Assembly: GCF_000967725.1 (NCBI RefSeq)
Contig: NZ_JXYE01000003.1
Location: 434,001 to 498,000, forward strand
From: Loktanella sp. S4079
GTDB taxonomy: Bacteria > Pseudomonadota > Alphaproteobacteria > Rhodobacterales > Rhodobacteraceae
Length of the DNA stretch: 64,000 bases
Reading direction: 5' to 3'
Made by a program: the position numbers and the translations under genes. Position 1 is the stretch's first letter. The number at the start of each line of letters is the position of its first letter. Under the pieces are notes generated by a model, which worked only from the letters and a program-made list of their open reading frames with translations, was not told where the DNA came from and did no database searches. This document shows, piece by piece, positions 36,730 to 45,853 of this stretch.

Positions 36730-37494
36730 CGCGCGGCCCTCGATGACATGACCATAGAGGGTTGTCAGAACACTGACACCGATCAACAGCGTCACCCATT
36801 GTACGCAGATATCGACAAGTGACCCCAAGATCGGACCAACTTGGTACAGCCCTTGCACCGCGAGGCCTGCAACAAGGTTAATGATCACAATGATCGCCAC
36901 GATACCGAAAATCGTGCCGTTCAGCGGCGCGGTGGCCTGCCATGCCTCTGAAACCTTAACAGGTTTGCCCACTGCAACAGATGGCAATGAAACCCCAATA
37001 CGGAACCAAACGACTGACAGCACAACCGTTAACGCGATCCCTAAGATTGCAGACAATCCGCCCGAAACGGCACTCACCGCAGAAATAATCAGCAAACCGG
37101 CGATTGCCGCGCCCACCAAGATTAATCCGCACAGCAAAGTGCGGAAAATATACGCGTTGATCGGTCGACCAGACACGGCAGGAAGCAAGCCGCTGTATTC
37201 CTCGAGCAAGATGAATCGATGCCAAGAAACCGCAAACCATGCCGTTACAAAAAGCGTGGTGAACAGCAAAACTGCCGCCGTCAGAATAATGGTACCCCCG
37301 GACGGGTCAAACTGCCCTTGCTCGAACCGTCCACCCATCGATATCTGATTGATCGCTTCCCACACACCGGACACACGAAACGCGATAAAATAGATAGCAA
37401 TCATGAGAGCATAAGGCCCTACGGACACCCGCAGTGCTTGCCCCAAGTTGCCAAAAATCATGGCAAACGCATGTCGTATAATCTGAAAAGCCAT
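36718..37494 (-). CDS. Hypothetical multi-pass membrane protein
   Basis: This 258-residue protein has about six hydrophobic segments (approximately 27-45, 70-92, 112-137, 140-160, 195-215 and 232-250). It has no catalytic motif that I recognise. The overall look (long helices, Gly/Ile/Val-rich, a [10 protein letters not shown] end) resembles uncharacterised glycerophosphoryl-diester-phosphodiesterase-like membrane domain proteins, but I would not assign a function. It converges on the Nudix gene with a 12-base overlap and is divergent from argG. Confidence 0.75.
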   Translation of the reverse strand: MAFQIIRHAFAMIFGNLGQALRVSVGPYALMIAIYFIAFRVSGVWEAINQISMGGRFEQGQFDPSGGTIILTAAVLLFTTLFVTAWFAVSWHRFILLEEYSGLLPAVSGRPINAYIFRTLLCGLILVGAAIAGLLIISAVSAVSGGLSAILGIALTVVLSVVWFRIGVSLPSVAVGKPVKVSEAWQATAPLNGTIFGIVAIIVIINLVAGLAVQGLYQVGPILGSLVDICVQWVTLLIGVSVLTTLYGHVIEGRALID

Positions 37495-37628
37495 CTACAA
37501 ATTCCTTTTTGTGTCACTGTGGGCTTGGTTGCATGGGGCAAACCACGCGTCAACGGGGCAATCCTTGCTCTATCTGCAGAAAACGGTTATCGCGCGAAGC
37601 TAAATACATCAGCAAAAAGGCCCCTCGT

Positions 37629-38849
37629 ATGACTGCCCCTAAAAAAGTTGTTCTCGCCTATTCCGGTGGCCTCGATACGTCGATCATTCTGAAGTGGCTT
37701 CAGACAGAATACGGATGCGAGGTTGTTACCTTCACGGCTGATCTTGGCCAGGGCGAAGAGCTCGAACCTGCCCGCCAAAAAGCTGAACTTCTGGGGATCA
37801 AACCCGAGAATATCTACATCGAAGACATCCGTGAAGAATTTGTACGCGATTTCGTTTTCCCGATGTTCCGCGCCAACGCGCTATACGAAGGTCTGTACCT
37901 GCTGGGCACATCAATCGCTCGTCCGCTGATTTCAAAGCGGCTGGTCGAAATCGCTGCCGAAACTGGTGCCGACGCTGTATCACACGGTGCAACCGGTAAG
38001 GGCAACGATCAGGTTCGCTTTGAACTGTCTGCCTACGCATTGAACCCCGATATCAAAGTTATCGCGCCTTGGCGTGAATGGGATCTGTCATCGCGGACCA
38101 AACTACTTGAGTTCGCTGAAAAGAACCAAATCCCGATTGCCAAGGACAAACGTGGCGAGGCACCATTTAGCGTCGATGCTAACCTGCTGCATACGTCATC
38201 CGAAGGTAAAGTTCTGGAAAACCCGGGCGAAGAAGCACCAGACTATGTTTACCAGCGCACGGTGAACCCAGAAGACGCGCCTGATACGCCCGAGTTCATC
38301 GAAGTCGAATTCGAAAAAGGTGATGCCGTCGCGATCAATGGCGAAAAAATGTCGCCCGCGACTATCCTGACCGCGCTCAACGAATATGGGCGTAAACACG
38401 GCATCGGCCGTTTGGATTTTGTTGAAAACCGCTTTGTCGGCATGAAATCCCGCGGCATCTATGAAACACCCGGCGGAACGATCCTGCTCGAGGCACACCG
38501 TGGCATCGAGCAGATCACGCTTGATTCCGGCGCTGGCCACCTCAAAGACAGCCTGATGCCGCGCTACGCAGAACTGATCTACAACGGTTTCTGGTATTCG
38601 CCAGAGCGTGAGATGCTGCAAGCTGCCATCGACAAGTCACAAGAGCATGTCACCGGTACTGTGCGCCTGAAACTCTACAAAGGTTCGGTCAACACCACAG
38701 CACGCTGGTCAGACCACAGCCTATATTCCGAGGCCCACGTGACATTCGAGGAAGACGCAGGCGCCTACGACCAGTCGGACGCACAAGGCTTTATCCAGCT
38801 GAACGCGCTGCGTTTGAAGCTACTGGCCGCAAGAAACCGCAAATTCTAA
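37629..38849 (+). CDS. argG: Argininosuccinate synthase
   Basis: ArgG joins citrulline and aspartate with ATP in the penultimate step of arginine synthesis. The 406-residue protein begins [19 protein letters not shown], which contains the ATP pyrophosphatase loop. It also has the [13 protein letters not shown] and [18 protein letters not shown] motifs. The start at 37629 is the normal N-terminus, although the frame is open upstream to 37509. It ends in the terminator at 38875-38905. argJ of the same pathway is at 3.6 kb. Confidence 0.97.
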   Translation: MTAPKKVVLAYSGGLDTSIILKWLQTEYGCEVVTFTADLGQGEELEPARQKAELLGIKPENIYIEDIREEFVRDFVFPMFRANALYEGLYLLGTSIARPLISKRLVEIAAETGADAVSHGATGKGNDQVRFELSAYALNPDIKVIAPWREWDLSSRTKLLEFAEKNQIPIAKDKRGEAPFSVDANLLHTSSEGKVLENPGEEAPDYVYQRTVNPEDAPDTPEFIEVEFEKGDAVAINGEKMSPATILTALNEYGRKHGIGRLDFVENRFVGMKSRGIYETPGGTILLEAHRGIEQITLDSGAGHLKDSLMPRYAELIYNGFWYSPEREMLQAAIDKSQEHVTGTVRLKLYKGSVNTTARWSDHSLYSEAHVTFEEDAGAYDQSDAQGFIQLNALRLKLLAARNRKF

Positions 38850-38874
38850 GGTTTCAAAGCCATTAAAAAAATTA

Positions 38875-38905
38875 AGCCGCGCAGTCATTCGCGCGGCTTT
38901 TTCTT
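38875..38905. terminator. Terminator between argG and the convergent DUF3137-like gene
   Basis: AAGCCGCGC and GCGCGGCTT form a nine-base stem around a seven-base loop. T-rich tracts lie on the plus side and A-rich tracts before it, so it can serve both argG and the convergent gene. Confidence 0.85.
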
Positions 38906-38907
38906 TA

Positions 38908-39822
38908 CTATTCGGCATAGTCCTCTAGCACCCGTGCTTCTGCCTTGAGCAACTTTTCAACCAGCAAGAACGGGATGCGTAGGTCCTCGTTAGCTCGCTG
39001 AACGCCTGCCATGATCCGAGCATTGGTAGCAATGAGCCCGCCAATCCGGAAAAGCTTCCTCGGATATGTAATCGCGATATGCATGACTTCTCCGTTGCTC
39101 GTCGCGGAGAAAATCTGTGCATCTGATCCTATCGCTTGCTCAGGTTCGACAAGTGCCTCAATTACAGGCCGCAATGCCGGATGAATATCACGCGCACCTT
39201 CATTACTCATCCAAACGCCGTAACCTTCACCCGTCCAACGGTTCGCAGAGTCGACACGTACAAGATTGCGCACATCGAGCTTGACCCTACTAGATAGGTG
39301 ATCTTCTGTGAGCCTGTCTGATGCAAAGAAAAATGCAGGCATGGGAACGGTGTTCTGAAACTTAAGAACAAGGCCATTAAACAAAACCTTAGATCTCTTG
39401 CCCCACGTTCGGATTCGAATCTCGGCAAAAGAAACCTCGTTGCCACCGATACGCCCAGTGATCTCGTGCATAGCGCGCCTGCGCGCAAACCACGGTAGCA
39501 ATCGCCGAGGAAGCGCTTTCATGAAAGGGGTTGCGCGCTGCTGATAGGTTAGCCCAAGTAGCTCGACTAAATGCGGAAGGAGCAATCGCTGTTGCATTCG
39601 TATAGCCCATTCGTTGACAGACAAGCAGAGCAGGCCCGCAACAACCAAGAGAAACGCAAAGTAATCTGTTCCGAGGTTTTGCGTGCCAAACACAACGAAT
39701 TGGATCGCGGCCACAACGGCAATGACCCGACCCCAATTGGTTAAAGTCATCAAGCGAGAGGTGAACGAAATAGTGGCGGCTTCCGGGGTTGTTGCGTCAC
39801 CATCAAGACGGGTTGATTTCAT
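38908..39822 (-). CDS. DUF3137-like membrane protein of unknown function
   Basis: The 304-residue product has two adjacent hydrophobic segments (about 30-48 and 54-71) and then a large soluble region. That region resembles the DUF3137 family (the FAEIRIRTWGKRSKVLFNGLVLKFQN block near 130-155, then the DLxRVDSANRWTGEGYGVWMSN region). The second segment and the basic AIRMQQRLLLP stretch suggest that most of the protein lies in the cytoplasm. Function is unknown. It is slightly richer in A/T than its neighbours. ATG 39822 is used; a TTG at 39834 is the upstream limit of the frame. Confidence 0.65.
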   Translation of the reverse strand: MKSTRLDGDATTPEAATISFTSRLMTLTNWGRVIAVVAAIQFVVFGTQNLGTDYFAFLLVVAGLLCLSVNEWAIRMQQRLLLPHLVELLGLTYQQRATPFMKALPRRLLPWFARRRAMHEITGRIGGNEVSFAEIRIRTWGKRSKVLFNGLVLKFQNTVPMPAFFFASDRLTEDHLSSRVKLDVRNLVRVDSANRWTGEGYGVWMSNEGARDIHPALRPVIEALVEPEQAIGSDAQIFSATSNGEVMHIAITYPRKLFRIGGLIATNARIMAGVQRANEDLRIPFLLVEKLLKAEARVLEDYAE

Positions 39823-39981
39823 CAGATGATCCAAAATGTATAAACAATATCTCTGAAACTAGCATTTCCATCCAAAGCGAGCCAGACTTTCCGTCCCATG
39901 AAAATTGCGCCGTAACGTTCAAATAGACGTGCAACAAACGAGCAGGATAGTTAAAGAATACCGAAAATTGCAGGAGCCATC

Positions 39982-40269
39982 ATGTCCCTAGTTGAAATCG
40001 CAGCCAAAATGCAGCGTGGGTTAGACAAGTTTACTTTGGACAAAGTAATCAAATTCGATTGCAAAGATAGCGGTGCAATTACCCTCATTGATCAAAAGGC
40101 CGAATTGGCCGATCTGCCTGCTGATTGCACAATTCATATTTCTGACAGCAATCTGGCAAAACTTATCAAGGGCGACCTAAATCCCATGACCGCCTTTGCC
40201 ATGGGCAAAATCAAAGTATCCGGCGATATGGGTGTTGCGATGAAATTGGGGCAACTGCTGAAGTCATAG
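39982..40269 (+). CDS. SCP2 sterol-carrier-like domain protein
   Basis: A 95-residue single-domain protein with the SCP2 pattern. Residues 23-55 form the strand region with DCTIHISDSNLAKLIKGDLNPMTAFAMGKIKVSGDMGVAMKLGQLL at the C-terminal half. SCP2 domains bind lipids or acyl chains; the specific ligand is unknown. A clear GGAG site precedes the ATG. It is a free-standing small gene that overlaps the convergent P-loop gene by six bases. Confidence 0.88.
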   Translation: MSLVEIAAKMQRGLDKFTLDKVIKFDCKDSGAITLIDQKAELADLPADCTIHISDSNLAKLIKGDLNPMTAFAMGKIKVSGDMGVAMKLGQLLKS

Positions 40270-40962
40270 CTTTTGCCGGGCCATTTTTTCGTAATACGGT
40301 AACGCCTTTGCACAAAGCGAGGCGGCGTCGCCTTCTAGTTCTGGTAACGGGCCCTCGGCGCTGGCGAAACCTGTGCTCTGATGGACAGCGTTGTACCAAT
40401 GGCTTGCCCAAATGCCGTCTTCGGCTCTGGCGCCTTTTTCCCAACTCAGCATTGCGGGATCAAATTCTAATCCAATAGCCTGACACAACTTGGTCAGCAT
40501 TTTCTCTGGGTTTTCTCGGATGTCGGCACTGTCGATAACGTGGCCACCGATTTGATCATAAAGCGCGACTTGCTGGGCAAAGCCGATATCTTCGAACGTC
40601 ATTTCAGAACGTTTCACACCATAAGAAGCAATGACCCGCGCCGGATGGCGAATGAGGTGGACGTTCACGCAGTCCTGTGCCCAGTCCATCGGCATTCCTT
40701 TGACCATATGATGTGGCATGTGTTTCATGTAAAAATGAGGTCTTTCCCCTGAGTTAGACTCTGTTATTCGTGCCGAAACTTTCTTTGGGTCCGTCTCATG
40801 TGCGGCCAAAACTTGATCGCGCATTGGATGATCAATACCGGTCGCTTCAAGATACGGCGCATAAAACGGTTCATCCCAAACGGCACAATCGGCACGGTTC
40901 CCAAAGCTGTACATCATCGCCGTCGAAAGATTTCGCGGCCCGGACCACATCGCAATTTTCAT
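40264..40962 (-). CDS. P-loop sulfotransferase-like protein coupled to an aminotransferase gene
   Basis: This 232-residue protein begins MKIAMWSGPRNLSTAMMYSFG, a P-loop-like PAPS-binding type start, and continues with the VHLIRHPARVIASY motif typical of sulfotransferases (the 3'-phosphate-binding region). No signal or membrane segment is visible. Database entries for such proteins are sometimes called 'branched-chain aminotransferase-like'. It follows the class IV aminotransferase gene with an ATGA overlap, so the two proteins are almost certainly produced together. Substrate and sulfate donor use are not demonstrated. Confidence 0.75.
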   Translation of the reverse strand: MKIAMWSGPRNLSTAMMYSFGNRADCAVWDEPFYAPYLEATGIDHPMRDQVLAAHETDPKKVSARITESNSGERPHFYMKHMPHHMVKGMPMDWAQDCVNVHLIRHPARVIASYGVKRSEMTFEDIGFAQQVALYDQIGGHVIDSADIRENPEKMLTKLCQAIGLEFDPAMLSWEKGARAEDGIWASHWYNAVHQSTGFASAEGPLPELEGDAASLCAKALPYYEKMARQKL

Positions 40963-41858
40963 GAATTCACCACCAGTTCTTTGTAAAGTTCGCGCAGCCG
41001 CGTTGTGACCGGCCCCAATTCACCGGTTCCAATTACTCTGCCGTCAATGCTGCCCACGGGGGTCTGCGCCCCGAAGGTTCCAGTCAAGAATGCCTCTTCT
41101 GCGGAATAAGTATCGACGAGACTGAAATTCCGTTCAAATACCGGAATATCGTTCGCGCGGCACAGGTCGATCACCTTTTGCCGCGTGATCCCATTCATAC
41201 AGTAGTCGCCAGTGCTGGTCCAAACTGCACCCTTCTTCACAATGAAAAAGTTACAAGCGTTGGTCGTATTCACAAACCCATGCACATCAAGCATCAGCGC
41301 CTCGTCCGCACCAGCTTTTTGCGCGGCAATGCACGCAAGGATACAATTCAGCTTGGAGTGGCTGTTCAGTTTTGGGTCCTGTGTCATTGGCAGACCGCGC
41401 AAATGTGGAACGGTCGCCAGCGTGATAGGGCGCGGAATCTGAGGTTTGGAATGTTCCATGATAATGGTGAAGGTCGGCCCAGATTGCGACAAACTGGGGT
41501 GCTGAAATGGTCGGACCTTGGTGCCACGTGTAACCATCAGACGCGCGTGGGCGTCTGTGGTCATTTCATTGGCATTTTGTGTCTCTAACAAAGCCGAAAT
41601 CACAGATTTACGATCCATCCCGAGATCAAGATCAATGGCTTTTGCCGCCTCAAAAAGGCGGTCAATATGTTCGTCCAGAAACGCCCATTTGCCGTCATAC
41701 AAGCGCAGCCCTTCCCAAACTCCATCGCCCAGCATGAAACCAGAATCATAAACGCTGACAACGGCCTGCGCTTTGGGAACGATCCGACCATTCAGATAGA
41801 TCAGGATTTCCTCGTTGCGGGCGTCTTCTTCGGCTTGGTGGGTGGTCACTTCGGTCAT
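40959..41858 (-). CDS. Class IV PLP aminotransferase (BCAT/D-amino-acid transaminase type)
   Basis: The 299-residue protein shows the fold-type IV pattern: the N-terminal LIYLNGRIVPKAQAVVSVYDSGFMLGDGVWEGLRLY, the PLP Lys in HSKLNCILA, and LDVHGFVNTTNACNFFIVK. It could act on branched-chain or D-amino acids or on 4-amino-4-deoxychorismate; sequence alone does not choose. ATG 41858 has a strong AAAGGAG site, and the frame is open to 41966 without one. It is translationally coupled to the sulfotransferase-like gene. Confidence 0.85.
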   Translation of the reverse strand: MTEVTTHQAEEDARNEEILIYLNGRIVPKAQAVVSVYDSGFMLGDGVWEGLRLYDGKWAFLDEHIDRLFEAAKAIDLDLGMDRKSVISALLETQNANEMTTDAHARLMVTRGTKVRPFQHPSLSQSGPTFTIIMEHSKPQIPRPITLATVPHLRGLPMTQDPKLNSHSKLNCILACIAAQKAGADEALMLDVHGFVNTTNACNFFIVKKGAVWTSTGDYCMNGITRQKVIDLCRANDIPVFERNFSLVDTYSAEEAFLTGTFGAQTPVGSIDGRVIGTGELGPVTTRLRELYKELVVNS

Positions 41859-41990
41859 TTCGCGCTCCTTTGATTGGACGCTAGGACAGAGTTCGAAATG
41901 TTCCAAGCGATAAACACCGCGTGAGATCACGACGCCGTGCGTTGCGTATTTGTTATGCACGACCAAGGATAAGCAAAGGAGGACCTGCCC

Positions 41991-42611
41991 ATGTTTAGAA
42001 CCCTGATTGCTGCCCTATTCGCCCTGCCCACAGTTTCCGTCGCAGAAGATATCCAGACGGCAACCGTCGCTGGCGGATGTTTCTGGTGTGTCGAAAGCGA
42101 CTTTGAAAAAGTGAACGGCGTGATCGAGGCTGTGTCGGGCTACACGGGCGGGCAAACAACGAACCCCACCTATGATACGCTAAAGGGTTCGGGCCATTAC
42201 GAAGCCGTACAAATCACCTATGACGCAGACGTTCTGAGCTATGATCAGCTATTAAACCTGTTTTTCCGGTCCATTGATCCAACTGATGCAGGTGGTCAAT
42301 TCTGTGATCGTGGGAATAGCTATCGCACAGCAATTTTCGTCTCTAACACAGCGGAAAACGCATCAGCGCAAGCAGCCAAAACAACCGCTCAGCGTGATTT
42401 AGGACAGACAATTGTGACCCCGATTTTGCAATCTAGCACCTTTTATCCGGCCGAGGCGTATCATCAGGATTACTACAAAGGTCGCTCGATCGTTTTGACC
42501 CGCCGTGGACCAAAACGACAGTCCGAAGCCTACGCATTTTACCGCGACGCCTGTGGCCGCGATCAGCGTGTGGCGGAACTTTGGGGAAATGCTGCGCCTT
42601 TTGTAAATTAA
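41991..42611 (+). CDS. msrA: Exported peptide-methionine (S)-S-oxide reductase
   Basis: MsrA repairs oxidised methionine. The 206-residue protein has a short signal peptide ([20 protein letters not shown]), so it probably acts in the periplasm. The active-site motif [17 protein letters not shown] is at about 28-44, followed by the conserved [14 protein letters not shown] and [10 protein letters not shown] motifs. A C-terminal cysteine (DACGRD) could resolve the sulfenic acid. No msrB was found nearby. It is divergent from the aminotransferase operon and overlaps the convergent kinase gene stop by four bases. Confidence 0.92.
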   Translation: MFRTLIAALFALPTVSVAEDIQTATVAGGCFWCVESDFEKVNGVIEAVSGYTGGQTTNPTYDTLKGSGHYEAVQITYDADVLSYDQLLNLFFRSIDPTDAGGQFCDRGNSYRTAIFVSNTAENASAQAAKTTAQRDLGQTIVTPILQSSTFYPAEAYHQDYYKGRSIVLTRRGPKRQSEAYAFYRDACGRDQRVAELWGNAAPFVN

Positions 42612-43474
42612 GGCGTAAAGGCCAGAACCTCGGACAAATCCGGAATGACATCAGCTGTGCCATGCCGTGTGACCATCAGTGCGCTAGCTTTGGTCGCCTG
42701 ATTTATCGCGTCTTCCATCGTCATACCGCGATCTAGGCCTGCCAAAACATAGCCGGTAAAGGTGTCACCTGCCCCAGTGGTATCAACGGGATCAACATCG
42801 ATCGCGTCGAAATGCTGTTTTCCGTTCAAACCGTACCAATCCGCGCCATCGGCACCCAATGTCACGATGATATCCCGCACAGGTAAATCCGCTGGCGATT
42901 TCCCGGTTGCGACAGCTAACTGTTCAGCCTCGACCGCGTTCAAGATCAGAAAATCGAGGTGTGGCAGAACCGCCATCACACGTTCGGCATCAAATGGGGC
43001 CGCGGCATAGGCAACCTTGAGCCCCATCTTTTTGCCAAGGCTAGCAGCCGTACGTTGGAGGTTCGTTTCATTCTGAATAACCAACCAATCACCAGTTTCC
43101 GCCTCGGCCATTGCTGTCTGCAATGACGCTTGCGGGATTTCGACGTTGGCTCCGGGATGCAGGATAATCGCGTTTTCCCCATCGGGGTCTACCATGATAA
43201 TCGCTTGGGCAGTATCAGTGTCTAACAAGGCGATATTGCGCGTATCTACGCCATATTCGAGCAACCTTTCGGCCGCCCACTTACCATCGTGACCAACCGC
43301 ACCGATATGATTCACGCGGGCCGCAGCACGTGCTGCGGCAACCGACATATTGGCACCTTTTCCGCCCAAGAAAACTTGGCGCCCAGTCGACGCCAAAGTT
43401 TCACCGGGCGCCAAAATGTGTGGCACGGCAAAAACGATATCAACGTTGATTGAACCCAAGTTCCAGATTGTCAT
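42608..43474 (-). CDS. PfkB-family sugar kinase, ribokinase-like
   Basis: The 288-residue protein carries both PfkB signatures: [19 protein letters not shown] near 35-53 and [20 protein letters not shown] near 228-247, the latter with the catalytic Asp. Ribokinase is the closest-looking member ([11 protein letters not shown] start), but substrates vary widely within the family and no ribose transport genes are nearby. It overlaps the maeB stop by one base (TAATG), so it is expressed with the malic enzyme. Confidence 0.87.
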   Translation of the reverse strand: MTIWNLGSINVDIVFAVPHILAPGETLASTGRQVFLGGKGANMSVAAARAAARVNHIGAVGHDGKWAAERLLEYGVDTRNIALLDTDTAQAIIMVDPDGENAIILHPGANVEIPQASLQTAMAEAETGDWLVIQNETNLQRTAASLGKKMGLKVAYAAAPFDAERVMAVLPHLDFLILNAVEAEQLAVATGKSPADLPVRDIIVTLGADGADWYGLNGKQHFDAIDVDPVDTTGAGDTFTGYVLAGLDRGMTMEDAINQATKASALMVTRHGTADVIPDLSEVLAFTP

Positions 43475-45729
43475 TAGTCGACCTTACATGCTGCGATGAC
43501 TGCCATGTTCAGAATGTCGTTCACCGTCGAAACTGTCGAGCAGATTTGCACAGGTTTCCCGACGCCTGACAAAATTGGACCGATCACTGTCGCCCCTGCC
43601 ATTTCCTGCATCAGTTTCACAGAAATCGAAGCCGAGTGTCGTGCAGGCACCACCAAGACATTCGCAGGTCCGCTAAGACGAGAGAAAGGATAGTTTTCCT
43701 GCGCCTTGGCGTTCAGTGCCACATCGACAGTCATCTCGCCTTCGTATTCGAAATCGACGTTCCGACCATCCAAAACGGTCGCTGCGGTATGCATTTTCTC
43801 GGCTCGCTCGGAAACTGGGTAACCAAATGTCGAGAACGACACAAAGGCGACACGTGGTTCCAAGCCCAGCGCACGCGCAACAGCGGCACTGCGTTCTGCA
43901 ATGTCGCCTAGGTCTTCTTCGTCAGGCCATTCATGTACCAAAGTGTCGCTGATCAGGACAATGCGCCCTTTGTGCAAGACAGCGGTAACACCTGCAGCAC
44001 CCTGATGTGGCTGCGCATCAAAGACGTGGTTTATCAGCTCTAGCACGTGGGCTGATTTGCGTGTCGCACCGGTGACCATACCGTCCGCATGTCCATGTGC
44101 GACCATAAGCGACGCAAAAACATGTCGATCACGCGCGGCCAAGCGGTGTATATCTTGGCCGTCGTATCCTTTACGCTGCAATCGTTGGTCAAGAAATTGC
44201 TTGTATGCATCAAGGTGCTCTGTGTTCGCTGCGTTCACCACCGTCAGTTCGGATACGGCGTCGGATAGACCTTCTGCGGTCAGCTTTTCAGCGACATCCG
44301 CCTCTCTTCCAACCACCAGCGCTTTGCCAAGACCGGATCGTTGGTACATGACGGCCGCCCGCAAAACGCGTGGATCGTCACCCTCGGCGAAAACAACAGT
44401 GGATTGGTTGGCGCGTGCACGCGCATTTAGGCTGCGCAAAATCGACGCGGTTGGGTCCATACGACCCATCAATGTCGCCTCATAGGCATCCATGTCGATG
44501 ATCGGACGGCGAGCAACACCCGTTTTCATCCCCGCCTGCGCTACTGCCGTTGGAATACGGTGGATCAAACGCGGATCGAACGGTGTCGGAATGATATAGT
44601 CGCGACCAAAGGTCAGTTTCTTGCCATACGCCATTGCAACTTCGTCAGGAACGTCTTCACGGGCGAGCGCAGCGAGGGCCTCGGCACATGCGATCTTCAT
44701 TTCGTCGTTGATTGCACGAGCATGAATATCCAGCGCACCGCGGAACAAATACGGGAAGCCCAGCACGTTGTTCACTTGGTTCGGATAATCTGAACGACCC
44801 GTAGCGACGATAGCGTCTTCGCGAACGGCGTGTGCTTCTTCGGGGGTGATTTCCGGATCAGGGTTCGCCATAGCGAAAATCACCGGGTTTGGAGCCATGC
44901 TTAGCACCATATCCTGAGTCACCGCCCCTTTGGCGCTGACACCCAAGAATACATCACAGTCCTTCATGGCTTCGGCCAGAGTACGTGCATCGGTGTTCGC
45001 AGCATGAGCCGATTTCCACTGGTTCATGCCTTCGGTGCGGCCCTGATAAATCACGCCTTTGGTATCGCACATAATGCAATTGTCATGCTTTGCGCCCATC
45101 GACTTGAGCAGTTCAAGACATGCGATACCCGCAGCACCTGCGCCGTTCAGAACGATTTTTACATCTTCGATCTGCTTGCCCGACAGATGTAGCGCATTCA
45201 GCAAACCAGCCGCACAGATCACCGCCGTGCCATGCTGGTCGTCGTGGAAAACGGGAATATCCATTTCCTCTTTGAGGCGCTGTTCGATGATAAAGCACTC
45301 TGGCGCTTTGATATCTTCGAGGTTGATACCACCAAAGGTCGGCCCCATCAGTTTAACCGCGTCGATAAAGGCGTCGGGATCTTCGGTGTCCAGCTCGATA
45401 TCGATCGAGTTTACGTCAGCAAAGCGTTTGAACAAGACCGCCTTGCCTTCCATTACAGGTTTGCCACCCAGCGCACCAAGGTTTCCAAGCCCCAGAACAG
45501 CAGTACCGTTGGAAATAACAGCCACAAGGTTGCCCTTGTTGGTGTAGTCATAGGCCGTGGACGGATCAGCCGCGATTTCTTCGCAAGGGATCGCAACACC
45601 TGGGGAATAGGCCAGCGAAAGATCGCGCTGCGTTGTCATCGGCACAGTCGCCTGAATTTCCCATTTGCCCGGATTTGGCTGCATGTGAAATTGCAACGCG
45701 TCTTCGCGGGTCATCTTTGCTTTGGCCAT
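43474..45729 (-). CDS. maeB: NADP-dependent malic enzyme fused to a phosphotransacetylase-like domain
   Basis: MaeB converts malate to pyruvate and CO2 with NADP+. The 751-residue protein has a malic enzyme part (about 1-420: LSLAYSPGVAIPC, KGNLVAVISNGTAVLGLGN, NGAGAAGIACLEL). It also has a C-terminal phosphate-acetyltransferase-like part (about 430-750) that usually lacks enzyme activity and serves regulation. ATG 45729 is favoured by the GAGAGGGATG site; ATG 45735 is two codons upstream. It heads the maeB-pfkB pair. Confidence 0.95.
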   Translation of the reverse strand: MAKAKMTREDALQFHMQPNPGKWEIQATVPMTTQRDLSLAYSPGVAIPCEEIAADPSTAYDYTNKGNLVAVISNGTAVLGLGNLGALGGKPVMEGKAVLFKRFADVNSIDIELDTEDPDAFIDAVKLMGPTFGGINLEDIKAPECFIIEQRLKEEMDIPVFHDDQHGTAVICAAGLLNALHLSGKQIEDVKIVLNGAGAAGIACLELLKSMGAKHDNCIMCDTKGVIYQGRTEGMNQWKSAHAANTDARTLAEAMKDCDVFLGVSAKGAVTQDMVLSMAPNPVIFAMANPDPEITPEEAHAVREDAIVATGRSDYPNQVNNVLGFPYLFRGALDIHARAINDEMKIACAEALAALAREDVPDEVAMAYGKKLTFGRDYIIPTPFDPRLIHRIPTAVAQAGMKTGVARRPIIDMDAYEATLMGRMDPTASILRSLNARARANQSTVVFAEGDDPRVLRAAVMYQRSGLGKALVVGREADVAEKLTAEGLSDAVSELTVVNAANTEHLDAYKQFLDQRLQRKGYDGQDIHRLAARDRHVFASLMVAHGHADGMVTGATRKSAHVLELINHVFDAQPHQGAAGVTAVLHKGRIVLISDTLVHEWPDEEDLGDIAERSAAVARALGLEPRVAFVSFSTFGYPVSERAEKMHTAATVLDGRNVDFEYEGEMTVDVALNAKAQENYPFSRLSGPANVLVVPARHSASISVKLMQEMAGATVIGPILSGVGKPVQICSTVSTVNDILNMAVIAACKVD

Positions 45730-45853
45730 TATCATCCCTCTCGTTAGTCAGACCGTCATAACGGTTTACGGATTGCACCCGCAACGGGTTGATTTCGGGG
45801 TTTCGTCGCTAACATTGGCTCGGTAATGTCGCGCTGATGACGCGGGGGCATAG

